Positions 1 through 11,996 of a DNA stretch of 64,000 nt are shown in pieces. Made by a program: the position numbers and the translations under genes. The stretch is from Trachythela sp. YZ-2020 (Eukaryota; Cnidaria; Anthozoa; Malacalcyonacea; Clavulariidae). The stretch covers positions 3,691,501-3,755,500 of the forward strand of contig JADLSH010000387.1 in NCBI GenBank assembly GCA_016169945.1, written 5' to 3'. Position 1 is the first letter of the stretch; each line of letters opens with the position of its first letter. Under the pieces are notes generated by a model. The model saw only the letters and a program-made list of their open reading frames with translations, did not search any database and was not told the origin of the DNA.

Positions 1-1086
1 TACACTCCTCGCTCCTTCAACCGCCTGATACAAGCCAAGCATATTAATCTAAGTACTTTAACTGAAACAAATATTTGCACTAACCTTTTATCTATAATCG
101 ATAATCGTAGAATGAAAATAGAGCGGTTCGTTCAAAAGTTATAGCGATTTTAGTAGCAGAAACTCGAGTTCCTCCATATTGTTTACTACAAAACTCCAGC
201 TCATCGACTGGCCAGCAAAATGGCGAACCTTGCACATGCGCACTAAAAATCGGGGACACGCTGTATCACTGAGTGGTCCCTCTATATCGTCCTTACTCTA
301 TGCCACCGGTAACCACTGACTTCCTCTGCCAAATTAATAATAGACGGGTATTCTAGGGGTTACTATCGCAAGGAAGTGCTGCCTCAAACTCGACGTTCTC
401 AAATCTCAATAGATAAATTGGGGAAAAGGCTGGGCACACATTTCGTGTTGTAACCCCCGGGATAACGCCACGAGGGAACACTGCTTTGCCTTAGAATGAG
501 CGCTAAAGCGCATCTGGCCTTCATGAATCTTTAAAAAGATAGACAAATATATTTTACATAAATTGCTGTTGAAAGAATACAATCTAGTCCAGAGAGATCT
601 ACCGAATGGAAACATACCGCGCGCGCGCCGTACAATTCTCGTCTATTTTCTCACGTTCAGGCTCAGCAGCAATCAACATACCTTTAAAAATATGACTTTT
701 TCTTCAAGAAATCCTCTATAAATAGATGAGTGAAATCCGTATCAGTCCTTGCGTATGTAAAGTTATCACTACGTCGTTGCATTTGTGACGTCATATAATT
801 GAGCCTTGAGCACATGGAAGGAAACATGCGTGCGCATATAATTACAATTGTTCACTCCCCCTAATTTCAAAAAATGGCTTGAAGCTCGAGCTTTTCCCCC
901 GGAAAAGCGACATCCTACAGAGTCCAGTTGCTGAGCATTAACCGCAAGTTCGTGTATATACATGGGAGGGATGCCGCAGTATATGGTAGATGGGTAAATA
1001 CTAAGATTTTTCTCGGCATCTCGTTTGATGGGAATAATAGTTGATGGTGTTTGTGGATGGAATATTTGAACGAAAATGTATATACG
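1..1086. other. non-coding DNA, nothing recognised
   Basis: No coding frame, splice pattern or clear repeat was seen. Short open frames on the minus strand have no recognisable composition. A CG-rich run of about 15 bases lies at 620-632. Confidence 0.5.
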
Positions 1087-1170
1087 TAGTAGACCTAGCC
1101 AGGAGCAGTTGCGAAAAATACAACCTTAGTCCCTCTGGCAGGAATCGAACCTGCGGCCCTGCGATTCATA
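1087..1170 (-). repeat. tRNA-derived SINE remnant
   Basis: Read on the minus strand, 1141-1151 is GGTTCGATTCC, a perfect RNA polymerase III B box (the tRNA T-loop), followed by a tail that is not tRNA. No matching A box or acceptor stem is visible upstream, so this is not a tRNA gene. It is most likely the 3' part of a tRNA-derived SINE. Confidence 0.55.
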
Positions 1171-2831
1171 ATATCCTTTGTAAATGTTGTGTTGCTATTT
1201 AAAACAGTATCTAATATAGCAAGTTATAATAAACAACATGACAACATGATTGTGTTGCCTTGATTACTACCGAAATGTTTAAATCTTAAGTGTTTTATTT
1301 TCATTGAAACTTTGGTTTAGCCATTATTGTCGGTTATGGACTGAAATATTGCTGCTTCATTCCAACGCATAGATATTGCCCTTTACAGATATCTCGTCTC
1401 TCCTGCTTAATTTTTTCGTTCTTCTCTTTTCATCCAAGACGTTATAACCATATCATAGGGGAACTGCATAGCTACACGTAACTACATGTAATTATTGAGA
1501 CTTTCTTGCGAGGGAGTAAACAATGTAAATAGTATCATACTAGGGATCACATAAACAGTCCGTAATCCGCTATCCGCAATCCGCATTTTCCACCATGCCA
1601 GTTTAGAATGTTTAAACGCTCAATTTTTTACTAAATTTCTGGAAAATGATGCATTATGACTGTCACCTTGTTCATCTAAATATAGCCCAGTGTATGTATA
1701 TTACTCGTGTTTCGTCTCCAATCATCTTTGAAATATTAATAAAAAATCATGGTTTAATAGAAAATAAAAACATATCAGTTAAAATTGTTACTAATTACGG
1801 TATATTATAATCTGCCCATAGCAAGATTATTGCTCCTTCTTTCGATTATAAGATACCATTTGGTATACTCTTTATAAACTCATTTTGTAAATATTTTTCT
1901 TCTAGATGTATTCTGTTTATCTTTCAATATATATTTTTGTTTCAGTTGTTATTGAATGTACACTAAAGAGTGTATATAAAGAAACTTGAACCTTGTGTCT
2001 TGACATAACGTGATTGCCATAAAGTACAAGTTGTGTTAACTTCTCAAATGTATTCAAAAAGTTATGCGGTACTTAAATGCAAGATGACGACATTTCCTGA
2101 TAGAATGTATATATATGAAAGGCGTGACGATCGCGTGTTTATATGCGGGCATTTGTAGCGAGTACTAAGCGGATAGCTGTCTTTCACTAGGTTATCTATA
2201 AGAATCATGAGTTTTCAAGTTTCAGGAATTTTCAGATCAATTGCCGTATAATTGAAAAGAAAGAGAAGAGGAGCGTTACAATTAGTACTGTTCGAATCTG
2301 GACAAATGTGGGGGAACAGTGCACTATAATTATATACTGTAGGTATATAGTATTCTACAATAAATTAAGCTGGCCGTGCATGGGTTCCTTGAACAACCTG
2401 AATAAAAGCCGATTAAAATATTTCAATGTTGGAAAGGGATGACATTTGGAAGTAAGTAGGTGGGGCGGGAAACGTAAGCACGCGCATGCCTTAGTTTCCA
2501 GCGCTAAACTCTTCCAATCTAGCTAGTCTCACTAACTATAAAGGCAAACCGTATACTTGACAATTTTGATATGGGTGTACTGTATATTCAGATGCAAAAA
2601 CTTACAGTGAATTAAAAATTCATTGCACTAAATTGAAACTGATATTTATGTATGATAACCCAAAACTGCGTATAGGAATCCCCACTGTATAGGAATCTAG
2701 TAATTCGAAAAGAAATTAAGTTCAAAATGTATTGTTAGATTGTCGGCGTCACATAGTGAAAATGGTGCCATTGCAAGGACCTTATCAAGTCGGTCCTAGA
2801 GTGTTGGGATCTAAATTAACTTATATTCGAA
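1171..2831. other. non-coding AT-rich DNA
   Basis: No gene seen. A small cluster of near-repeats (CCGTAATCCG, CTATCCGCAA, TCCGCA) lies at 1559-1586. Confidence 0.45.
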
Positions 2832-3345
2832 AATTTGAAATTGCCTAAGAGCGGTGTTTGAAGTTTAGACTGGCCTACACAGAGGGCCTTTTTTAACTAA
2901 TGTACTGGGGGGGGGCAAAAGCCCCCCCAGCCCCCATGTTGCCCCCCCAGTAAGCTATTTTTGCCCCCCCAGTGAAGGTCCCTTTTGTCCAAAGTATAAG
3001 CCAAAAAGGGAAAAAAACTGAGTTTAGAGGAAAGTTATTGTATTCTCACAACAAAACCTGGCTCCGTTTAGATGGGATATATCAAAAATTGTCTCTGAAA
3101 ATGCAGGAAATCAAGCCACAGAGACTCAAGAATACAAAAAGTTTCTGGGGGAGGACCCCCAGACCCCCCTTCTCCTTCCCACACCTGTAATACACCACCT
3201 ACTTGTTACGTCCCCTTTCGATTATGGCCCCCCACTGATGATTTCTTAAAAAAGGCCCTGTCTACACATGAGAATATATGAAAGTAAATGGTGTCTTTTT
3301 GGTAGATAACTTTCAAAAATATATAGTTTCGCACAATGAAGGTGA
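2832..3345. repeat. dispersed repeat copy 1, split by a small element
   Basis: The sequence either side of the 2882-3260 insertion (ending TGGCCTACAC on the left, resuming CTACACATGAGAAT on the right) matches an uninterrupted relative at 5218-5345. That relative supplies the empty site for the insertion. Confidence 0.6.
2882..3260. mobile_element. hAT-like non-autonomous element (379 bp)
   Basis: The ends are inverted repeats: AGGGCCTTTTTTAA on the left and TTAAAAAAGGCCCTG on the right. The flanks carry an 8-bp duplication, CCTACACA (2874-2881) and TCTACACA (3261-3268), with one mismatch. An 8-bp duplication with CAGGG-type ends fits hAT. The interior is rich in runs of G or C and has no transposase. 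A truncated relative lies at 36605-36704. A 72-codon open frame inside is a chance frame. Confidence 0.75.
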
Positions 3346-5217
3346 AATATTTGAATTTGGTACTAAATCGCCAATTAAGAAAGGGAAATGAGGTGCTCAG
3401 TGGAATGCTTCCCTGAAAACATTTTAAATATAGACTATTTTAACATTCAAGATTGATTGTAATTTATCCAAATACTGTTGTTTTCCTCAAATCTATATTA
3501 ACGGAAAATATTGAATTGGAAGGTGCACTCCGCCCCATCCCTATCATAATCCCTAGATAAGTTTGGCCGTTTAAAAATATTTGTGTTTAGCCATCTAGTA
3601 CAGGTTTGCAAAGTATCATGAAAGTCATTTTAATTATGCAGAGATGCGAAATTCTTGAGTAATACCAGAAGAAGACAAATCTTGTCGCGCTAAAGTTACC
3701 CAGTTTTAAAACAGATTTCGTGGTACCATCGACGTTTAAAGCTGGGGAGTTTTCTGTTACCACCTCGTCATCCATGCATATTAATCAAGCACTGTTTATG
3801 CTAAGTTTGAGAAAATTCTATTAAAACTGACACCACAGTGAGAAATTTTCTGACAGGCATCTACCATATGATGCTTAACCTTAATTAAGAGCTACCTGTA
3901 AATATAATAATCCTTCTTAAGAACTTTTGCTATTTCTTATTAAATTTCTGGTGACTAATGCCAGAAAAGAAGAAAAATACCTAAGGCCTAATTTGAACTC
4001 ACAATTTGCATTAACTTATAAGTTATACCTACAACGGGGCTTATGGATTCTGAAACTGCATATTGAATGAGTATATTACAATTAATGTTGACAAATATGC
4101 TGGCACAGTGTACGAGGTAATATCTCAAAATAAGTGGCTCGTGATTGCGTTTGAACTACCTGAAAAAGAATGAATACGGTATGGATTTGGTAATATAAAT
4201 CAGGCTAACACTAAAAGTCTGATCAGGCCCATTTTCGCACTATATTATTGTCTTCAAATTTCAAATAATGCATAATATGGTTATAGAGGCTATATATAGG
4301 TAATCGATGAATATTCAAATTTGGTTTAATAGTTTGGAAATTTTATCAGCATAAACTAAGACTGAATTTTCCGTGTGTTATATTTCAATTCATCATCGTT
4401 GGTTTTTTACAAGAAAATTGCTTAAGGGACATTTATTATAAAAAGAAATTCGAATTTACCACTTCAAGTTGTCTCCGCGTTTGAAATAACATTGGATTAA
4501 AAGAGAAGACGCTTAGTCAGCATAGTTGAAGGTTACTTTTACTTCTATTTCTATTTTAGCGCTATAATTTTATAGCTAGAATACTGGGGCCTTGGCGATT
4601 GTGAAAGCGTCGCGGTTGTGAAAGCGAGAAATAGAGTGCTCTTTAGGTAAGCACGATTATAACCACCCATTTTAAGCTATATTCACTTTCTCAGATAAAA
4701 GATGACTGTTTGAGTGTTACAAATACTCGTAAGTTTAAGACTTTAAGTTACCCACTGGGAAGAGTGGTACACAGTGGTCTTACGGCAAAGAGTTCTTGTT
4801 AACTTTCTCCTGCTATATATCATACACATTTTTATGTTGTTATTAAAATCCGAATTCATTCACACTATTTGGTTTCTCGATCATAGACATAGAAATGGTC
4901 ATTCAAATTAGTATATTCTAGAACAATGTTTGAGTAGAGCATCGTACAACATTTTGATATTTTTAGTTTTAAATTGCATACTTGTAAGTGTATTCATCAT
5001 AATAGAAAGTAATGATCTATATCAATTATATGATTTGGTTGCCAGAAAATGCAACTGTGTTCAATGTTTCCATGCTAATTTTAGCTAGTGTGAACCGTAT
5101 CTGCGTGCTGTACTGTGAAGCAACTATGTGTAGTATCTGGGCGATGATTGAAACGGATTATTACCATACGTTATACACTTGTATGGGTAAAGTAAATAGT
5201 GATTTCTTCGATTTTTT
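3346..5217. other. non-coding AT-rich DNA
   Basis: No supported gene, RNA or element boundary was seen. Open frames in this stretch are short and have no recognisable motif. Confidence 0.45.
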
Positions 5218-5345
5218 TCATTACCTAAAAGAGGTCTTTGAAGTTTACCCTGGCCTACACATGAGAATTTTGGACTTAGCTGGTATAGTTTGAATTCGTA
5301 GTATATATAATTATCATGTTTGTACAATGAAAGGTATAGTTCATT
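5218..5345. repeat. dispersed repeat copy 2 (uninterrupted)
   Basis: This resembles 2832-2881 plus 3261-3345 without the 379-bp insertion, sharing TTTGAAGTTTA and TGGCCTACACATGAGAAT. It serves as the empty-site comparison for the element at 2882-3260. Confidence 0.6.
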
Positions 5346-5447
5346 ACTAGCTCCCAACCTCTTTTCGCGCTCTGTATATATAATTATCATGTTTGTACAA
5401 TGAAAGGTATAGTTCATTACTAGCTCCCAACCTCTTTTCGCGCTCTG
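5301..5447. repeat. direct tandem duplication, 2 x 73 bp
   Basis: A 73-bp unit beginning GTATATATAATTATCATG at 5301 recurs at 5374. The two copies are essentially identical, so the duplication is recent. Open frames on both strands across it are artefacts. Confidence 0.85.
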
Positions 5448-5471
5448 CTAAATTTCTGCCAAGTAATTCTG

Positions 5472-5533
5472 CAATCTCGTACCCCGAGCCCGCGATCCTT
5501 CGGGGGAAGGAACGGAGGCTCTGGGATAATCCG
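5472..5533. mobile_element. short inverted-repeat element, copy A
   Basis: The sequence runs from AATCTCGTACCCCGAGCC to GGCTCTGGGATAATCC, an imperfect hairpin. An inverted relative lies at 8035-8092 with the same ends. This looks like a small non-autonomous DNA element. No target-site duplication was resolved. Confidence 0.5.
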
Positions 5534-6350
5534 ACTCAGAGGTACAGAAAACTGTACCTCGACCAAACTGCGCATGCGTTCGCGAAACTCAAAACAAATT
5601 CTATTTGTTTCGTATATAAATCATGAAAATATATCGTTTTTTGGCAGCAAATCTAAATGTTCTTCGTACTACGTTGCAAGAGGATTATAAATACGACAGA
5701 GCAAAGAAAATATTGTAATAAAAACAGTCGATATGGAGCGGTGAAGAGTGTTTTATATCGAAGAAAATGTTGCAATTATAAAGTATAAATTAAGTATATT
5801 GTTCTCCTTTGGGCTTTGGCACTGTCACTATGGAAAATCTTGAATTATACGGGTCCTTGTCTTTCTACCATCAAAATTAAGCCGTTTCGCGCTCGTAAGT
5901 TCGTCCAAGCCGAAACAATGCGTGAAATTTTGGGTACTATTAAAAGTCCAGTCTGAAAACATGGCTGGAACGTACTATACGATTGGACTACAAGAGGAAA
6001 CGCTAAAGTACTTCCAACTCAGCTGTTAACCTTAAATATTTTGTAGATCAAAGGAATATCACACGAAGCTTAAAATTATGAACTGAAAATTGGTTCCATT
6101 ACATTATTATGAGCCATATAGTATAGTAATAAACTTCATTTGAAATACAAACACAATTTTTGTCAAAAGTTAGATCAGGCCTGCAGTTCAATCTTTTAAT
6201 AACTTTTAATGGACTGTTCTTATGAACCAGATATACCCGGCAAAGTGAGCAAGCCTGGCTTGCCATGTCAGTTTATCATATTCCTCATACAAGGCAAGCA
6301 CAACCCGTGACCTGGGATCTTGTCACTCATGCAGGCACTCTGTGAGCCAG

Positions 6351-6845
6351 CAGGCCTTAAAATATCGGTCGGTCACGGACATTGTCCGACCCATTCGTGA
6401 AATTGTCCGACCAAGAAAGAAACGCACCGGACATTCTGTCCGACCGAAGGAAAATTGAGGTTTACCGTTTGTCCGACCCAACTGTATTGATGTCCGACCA
6501 AACTTTAACTTTGTCCGACGTAAATTTACCCCGTAGATATTTATCAGAGCTGTTATGTGGTCCGCTAAGCGTGACAGCGGAGCCGGGTATTCGTTTGACT
6601 AGTCGCATCGTAAGTCAACGCAAGTTCACTTGCGATGACTTGCGTTCTCGGGCGTTTGATCGGGCCTTAAAGTATCAATACATAACTGCCCAACATTTAG
6701 CGTCAGTATACGATTTTAAAAGAATACATTTTCGCGCCAAACTAAACATAAGGCCAACGGACATAATTATAAAAATGTCCGACCCATTCTGAAAGACACC
6801 GGACAATTTGACCGACGGCACTGCTGACCGATATTTTAAGGCCTG
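6351..6845. mobile_element. hAT-like element with GTCCGACC motif clusters (495 bp)
   Basis: Perfect 20-bp inverted ends, CAGGCCTTAAAATATCGGTC, face each other at 6351-6370 and 6826-6845. The flanks share GAGCCAG (6344-6350 and 6846-6852), consistent with a 7-8 bp target duplication. The left subterminal zone (6382-6520) repeats TGTCCGACC or close variants at least six times, and the right end has a smaller cluster near 6776 and 6801. Clustered subterminal motifs are typical transposase-binding sites of hAT elements. The 136-codon open frame across it, with recurring Ser-Asp-Pro or Ser-Asp-Gln, is a translation of these motifs and not a gene. Confidence 0.85.
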
Positions 6846-6852
6846 GAGCCAG

Positions 6853-8034
6853 GCTGGCCCCATTCCAATAGGAATACCATCTTGAAAATATACAGAATAA
6901 ATATATGACAGGATTGGTGAGCTCAGTCAGTCCAGCTTCATCGAACAACCTGTAAGCTTCATACTTATCATGGTTTTAGAAATTATTTTGTCACAACACT
7001 ATTTTCAGAATGGGCCTTACTTCCATGTACCTGTATGATTACAATAGTTTCCTGTACCATGGACAAGTTCCCATGCAGGGGTCATGACCTGGTCCTGCCT
7101 GGCCTGTGAGCAGGCTAGCTCCTGGCCAACAACTATGGAACTAGACTTGGATCAAGTCCGTCTCTCTAGAGTCCGAGGGATCGAGCGCGCCGAGAAGCGG
7201 CGCGCGAGGTGCAATAACGCGGGAAAGTTTGAGGCTCCATTCTTGCGGCTCCATGTTTTATGCTGTTGTTGTTGAAAAAACATTGAACATTATTCCAGTA
7301 AATTATTATATGAATTTGCCCTCTGTACAACAAGAGGGAGTACATATATTCTCCTACCAGGATTGATCCCTGCCTATAAGCCACAAAACTGTATATAGAA
7401 AATATCCAAATATACATGGTACACTTATTACCAATGTGTATGGCTAATTTGTTTTATATTTTTAATACAAGTATGCAGGCTAGAATACAAGATAAGTATT
7501 TAACAATACCCGCTGAATCAACCAAAGATGTTTTATCCATACATTGATATTATATACAACATGACTAAGATTGTAAGGATAATTCTTGTAGTACATGGTT
7601 AGAGAGATTATTAGGCTTAAGCCATTAAACTAAAACCAACTGCTTTTTCAAATGGATATAGATAAAATATTCTGTTATTCACAATCAAATAAAAAGTTGT
7701 GATAAAGTATAACCATTTTCAAAACCAAGCATATTTCGAAAATAAAGCATATAGAAACTTTAGTAACATATGTAGGCTTTAAATTACAGCACAAAGTTTC
7801 ACGTTCTATTTCACCTTTGGTACATTTATAAAATAGTACAAACTTAATAGTACCTTTCTTTATATTTTCCGTATAATAATACAGAAGATTATTCACCTTA
7901 TCACTGCTAAAATTACTCTGAAATACAAAAACAATATTCACACACTCCTAAACAGCAGCCATCTTGTATATATAATTTACCCGGTTAATAATTTATTGTT
8001 GCATTATTGCGACAATAAATTCACTTCCGGTTAT
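6853..8034. other. non-coding DNA
   Basis: No gene recognised. A GC-rich palindromic patch lies at 7182-7210 (GCGCGCCGAGAAGCGGCGCGC). Confidence 0.45.
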
Positions 8035-8092
8035 GGATTATCCCAGAGCTTACGATTCTTCCCAAATGATCGCAGGCTCGGGGGACGAGATT
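8035..8092. mobile_element. short inverted-repeat element, copy B
   Basis: In reverse complement it matches 5472-5533: it begins GGATTATCCCAGAGC and ends CTCGGGGGACGAGATTG. It belongs to the same small non-autonomous family. Confidence 0.5.
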
Positions 8093-8283
8093 GGTAATTC
8101 TGCCATTTGCCACCGAGTTGCCTGCGGAAGAGCCCAGGAAGCTGGCGACAAAATTAAAAAATTTCGAAAGTAGCGCCTCCCCCCGAAAGTGATGTGTTAC
8201 ATGTCTATATGGCCAGGTGTTACATGTTATATACTCATGGAGAAATGTTCAGTTTATAATTATACAACAGGCACGGTGGTATT

Positions 8284-8532
8284 AAGCCACATACAGACGA
8301 GCAAGCCCATGTGCACGGCAAAAAAATTGACAAGTTTTCCTTGACAAGGAGCTTGTTCAAAAGCTAGTCATGCCAGCTTTTGAACAAGGAAAATTGTTCG
8401 TGTGTACGGCCGACAAGGAAAACTTCACAAGGAAATGCGCTGCAGTACGACACTGCACACTTACAGTACTTTCGATCTAGTTGAGCAACAAGGAACTTGT
8501 CAAGGAAAACATGCTCGTCTGTACGGGGCTTT
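8284..8532. mobile_element. non-autonomous TIR element (about 250 bp)
   Basis: The left end AAGCCACATACAGACGAGCA is the imperfect inverse of the right end TGCTCGTCTGTACGGGGCTT. Inside, CAAGGAAAACTTC and CTTGACAAGG recur in both orientations, so the element can fold on itself. The superfamily is not assigned because the target duplication is unclear. Confidence 0.6.
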
Positions 8533-8710
8533 ATGGTCGTAAGGAGAAAATAGGGAAAATTGACTGTGGAAAATGGGAAGAGACGGCAAAGAAGAAGTAT
8601 ATTAACATTTTTACCACACGAAAGTAGCACCCCTCCTTAGTAGCGGTTCCTTGAAAGTTGAAACTAGCGGCCCCCAACAGCGGATAAAACCGAAATTATA
8701 AGGGGGCCGC

Positions 8711-8938
8711 TACTTTCAGGCGCCGCACTTATTCACAACAATGCGGCGCTTAATCAAAACAACTAGAATGAAAACAACTACAGTGTTCTTAAGTTCAAAG
8801 TGAGTATATTTCAATGCTCGTCGTTTAACCTCCAGAACTTTGAAAATACCCAATTTCGTTGTGAAGGCAGATGCAAATAGATAATTTTTAAAGAAGGCCG
8901 CCCTCGAATATGCGGCGCCCTCAAATAAGCGCCGCATC
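8711..8938. repeat. fragments of a GCGGCGCTTATT-type element
   Basis: GCGCCGCACTTATT at the left and AAATAAGCGCCGC at the right are inverse relatives of the element at 11711-11866. Boundaries are degraded. Confidence 0.45.
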
Positions 8939-9309
8939 AAAACACTAACATTTAAAGAGCGCCGCGGCATTCAAACGAGTAAGTACGGCGCTCATGCACC
9001 GGCAAGTTACGCTGACAACCAAATATTTTGCTATAGCTTTTCGAGTCTATCTGTATAATTATGTTTTCAAATTTCCATGGTGACGACAAAATTTTCATGC
9101 TCATATAGTTTGAAATATGTTCTTTTACACGCATATTTTTACACGAACTGTCCGTTTTGGCGTTTTATAGTGGCTGCTTATTAGAATTGCATGCATATAG
9201 TCATAACTCGTAATACGTTTGGTTTCCGCCACTTTGGGTGGCAAATCACCATTTCAATTCAAGCTTACACTAAATTTCCTTAATAACTCGGGTCTAGACA
9301 TGTTAAAAA

Positions 9310-9506
9310 TTGACTCTTTCTCGATATATGAGCAACCGAAATAGGCGTTAGGGATTATTAGGGTTAGGTTTTTAAGGGGTTTGTTTAGGTTAGTTGTTAG
9401 GTTATCGAGAGCTATCGCAGAAACAACTTCTCTTTCTCGATATATAACTAACTAATAGCGTTAGGGATTATTAGGTTAGGTTAGGTTAGGTTAGTTAGTT
9501 GCTCCA
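9310..9506 (+). repeat. interstitial TTAGG-like tract in a tandem duplication
   Basis: Two adjacent, diverged copies of a segment beginning TCTTTCTCGATATAT each contain GCGTTAGGGATTATTAGG. The second then runs into four TTAGG units (9469-9492). One TTAGGG is also present in each copy. This resembles a degraded internal telomere-like repeat or a local expansion. Confidence 0.6.
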
Positions 9507-11119
9507 TATATCTTATATATCGAAAACTCTGGCTCCTCGTACGTTGTTCATTTGTTCAAGAATTCTAGGCTCTAACGATGCATAGCTTGTATTAGAACTC
9601 CTATTTTTTTCGGAATATATAAGCGAAAACGGCACTTCGATGAAATCCACGATAATAGACCATAATACAAGACTAATTTTTTATAACTCAAACATATTTC
9701 ACCAATAATAGAACATAGCTTATTTAAAGTTCAAACTAAATTATTAGTAAGGGTTGGGTAAAAATATTTGAAGCCCAAAAATGGTTGCATGGCCATGAGT
9801 AAACAAAAAAAATTGTATTTTTCAATTTCGCTAGCTATGAATGCCTTCCTGAATTTTGAAGTATAAATATTGAACGGCCGCTAATAGTAATACTATATTT
9901 ACTAATAAGTTATTAACATTCTGCAGTTTTTGTGTTGTAAATTATCTGTTAATTTAGAATTCTGTAGAAGGTTCATAATGTTTGCATAATGGTTTGCAAG
10001 CATTTCATGAAATTTCCGCAGACAATGAAAATTAAAAGTCAACAGGCTGTTTACCAATGCAACGACCTTCATGAATTTCAGACTAAACTGCAATTTACAC
10101 TCAAATTTGACTGATTTTTACCCTAGCTTTCACGTCAAAATTTCTAACAAAATGTTTATTTTACGTATTAAAATGCTATGTTAAACGAGGCAATATTACG
10201 GCAACTAATGTAATAGGTAAAAAAGAAATTTGCAGATAATTTGTGAGCATGAATCTCGCTAAATCTCGCATGAATCTTTAGCATTTTCTTGCTAAACATG
10301 CGATGAAGGCAACAAAGAAATGAATGAGAATAATAATATCGACGCGGAACAACTTCACTGTTTTTCTGTGCGTACATTTTCCCCTTCCGTAAGAAATGGC
10401 AAAATTTCATGTCTGTTACAGTCATTTTCAAATTTCAACTGACTTTACACCGGAACTTTCGCAAGTTCGTTGCCAACTTCCTATTTACGTTCCAAAGTTG
10501 GAATATTGGGCGGTAAGCCGGTGAATTCGTATAACGAACTTCGTAACGAACTTTGTTGACGAACTTGTGAACTTGGCGAATTCGATGAATGTCAATGTTG
10601 GTTTATATTGAAACTTTGTACGCAGACAAATTATAAAACTCAATTATACGTGAAACAAATTGAAAACTGTAAAACGCAATAATATATATTATATGAATCC
10701 CTTTTTACGTCAAGGGCGTGCTTTACCTGTACCTGTTAGAGAGCGAATTGTAGAATTGTGGCTTCAATTGTGGCTTCTTCCTTTATATAAACATGCTTGC
10801 TGCACGTGGTGTACAGTTAGTATTTTACGGTGGCCCAGAAGGGACACCACTACCAACAGAGTGAATATCACAAACAATAGCAATTTGTAACAAACTGAAC
10901 GAGATTTGCTGCAAACATATAAATAAAGCGCTGCAAATAAAATATAAAACACACTGCAAACAAAAGCCACAAAAGTAGAACGCGCTGCAAACATGTAGAG
11001 AACTCATCACCATTATACCTAAACCATTATAATTTTGAAATATAAATTCGAAAACGAAAGAATTGTCAAATACAATGTATGTCTAGTTTGATAATACATT
11101 GTGCACTCAAATTGTTTAG
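9507..11119. other. mostly non-coding DNA
   Basis: Nothing firm was seen. On the plus strand 10693-10770 translates to a stretch containing GRALPVPVRERIVELW, reminiscent of the N-terminal helix-turn-helix of paired-like or Tc1-type transposases, but it soon becomes non-coding. 10440-10600 is rich in GAACTT/AAGTTC motifs in both orientations. Confidence 0.35.
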
Positions 11120-11568
11120 GTATGGAGGAGGTTTCTCTTGTAACTTTCCTCAAGCGTACGCCTATAATCAAAGATGCAGTATTCCCAATGGATGCAGAAC
11201 GACATGTTTTGGCAGAAACGGTATTGGACGTAATCACATACGTTAAAGAAATAGCGACGAGGAAAAGTGGTAAGAGAGACTACAGTTAATGCAACCATGA
11301 CGCTCCTTTATAAAAGTTTTATTTCTTGCCTTTTGTAGGATGTGCCAAGTTGATTGACCTTATCAGTTTTTGGACGGCTGGTAATGTGGTTGGATACAAC
11401 GAGTTGCTAATGGTTAAATTCAACGATAATACAGCATGTAAATTGCCATTGGCAGAGACATGTTTTATGGGGATTGTTCTTCCAACGATATACAGCAATT
11501 ATGATTATTTCAAAAAGAACATGGACATCGCTCTTACACATGGATCTAAAGGATTTGACTTCACCTAG
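11120..11568 (+). CDS. HECT-type E3 ubiquitin ligase, last two exons (C-lobe)
   Basis: Two exons encode the end of a HECT catalytic domain, which takes ubiquitin from an E2 onto a cysteine and passes it to substrate. Exon 1 is 11120-11269, after acceptor TTTAG and ending at donor GTAAGA. Exon 2 is 11339-11568, after acceptor TTTTGTAG. The 69-bp intron is phase-consistent. The second exon reads LIDLISFWTAG, then LPLAETCF, where the Cys is the expected catalytic residue, then LPTIYSNYDYF and GSKGFDFT before a TAG stop, the usual HECT C-terminal pattern. Only about 125 of the roughly 350 HECT residues are here. No upstream exon was found in the preceding 1 kb, so this may be a duplicated 3' fragment or the end of a gene with long introns. 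It lies tail-to-tail with the integrase-like gene at 11997-12437. Family placement is fairly sure. Activity is unknown. Confidence 0.72.
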
Positions 11569-11710
11569 CATATTCTATCAGGCATTCTTATGATGCGAGG
11601 AGTTTGTCAGTCAGTATTGCTGTTATGTACTTGGGGTTTTTGTTTTTGTTCTTGCCATTTAATGGACGCAGTGTTTATTGTTACTTGAACGTGTACATTG
11701 AATAATTGCG

Positions 11711-11866
11711 TACCGTATTTGTTCGAATAAGCGCCGCCCTCGAATAAGTGCCACCTTAGAATAAGCGCCGCATTTTGAGCAAAATGTTAATAAGGGCGGC
11801 CCTCGAATAAGCGCCGCATGTGAGACGCGAAAAAATAAATAATCTCTTATTCGAACAAATACGGTA
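11711..11866. mobile_element. TIR element with GCGCCG core (156 bp)
   Basis: The ends are TACCGTATTTGTTCGAATAA and its inverse TTATTCGAACAAATACGGTA. The interior repeats AATAAGCGCCGC. If the outer TA is the target duplication, the element is 11713-11864 and mariner-like. It lies between the converging HECT and integrase-like genes. Confidence 0.7.
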
Positions 11867-11996
11867 TACATTCTACGTGTATGAAGTATACGTGCAATCA
11901 AGGTTATTTACAAAGAACATAATTATATAAAAAGTTAATGTCATTGATATTAAACTTATGTTTGTTCTCCTATATGCTTCTACACATTGAGTCATA

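Noticed and set aside
1141..1151. tRNA gene
   Set aside because: Only the T-arm matches. There is no anticodon arm or acceptor stem.
2882..3260. G-quadruplex or regulatory island
   Set aside because: The G and C runs are inside a transposon with clear ends and a target duplication, so the element explains them.
6382..6792. 136-codon protein with recurring Ser-Asp-Pro
   Set aside because: It reads the GTCCGACC motifs of a hAT-like element, and its ends fall inside the element.
10693..10770. Paired-type or Tc1 transposase N-terminus
   Set aside because: Only about 25 residues look right and the frame then loses any resemblance.
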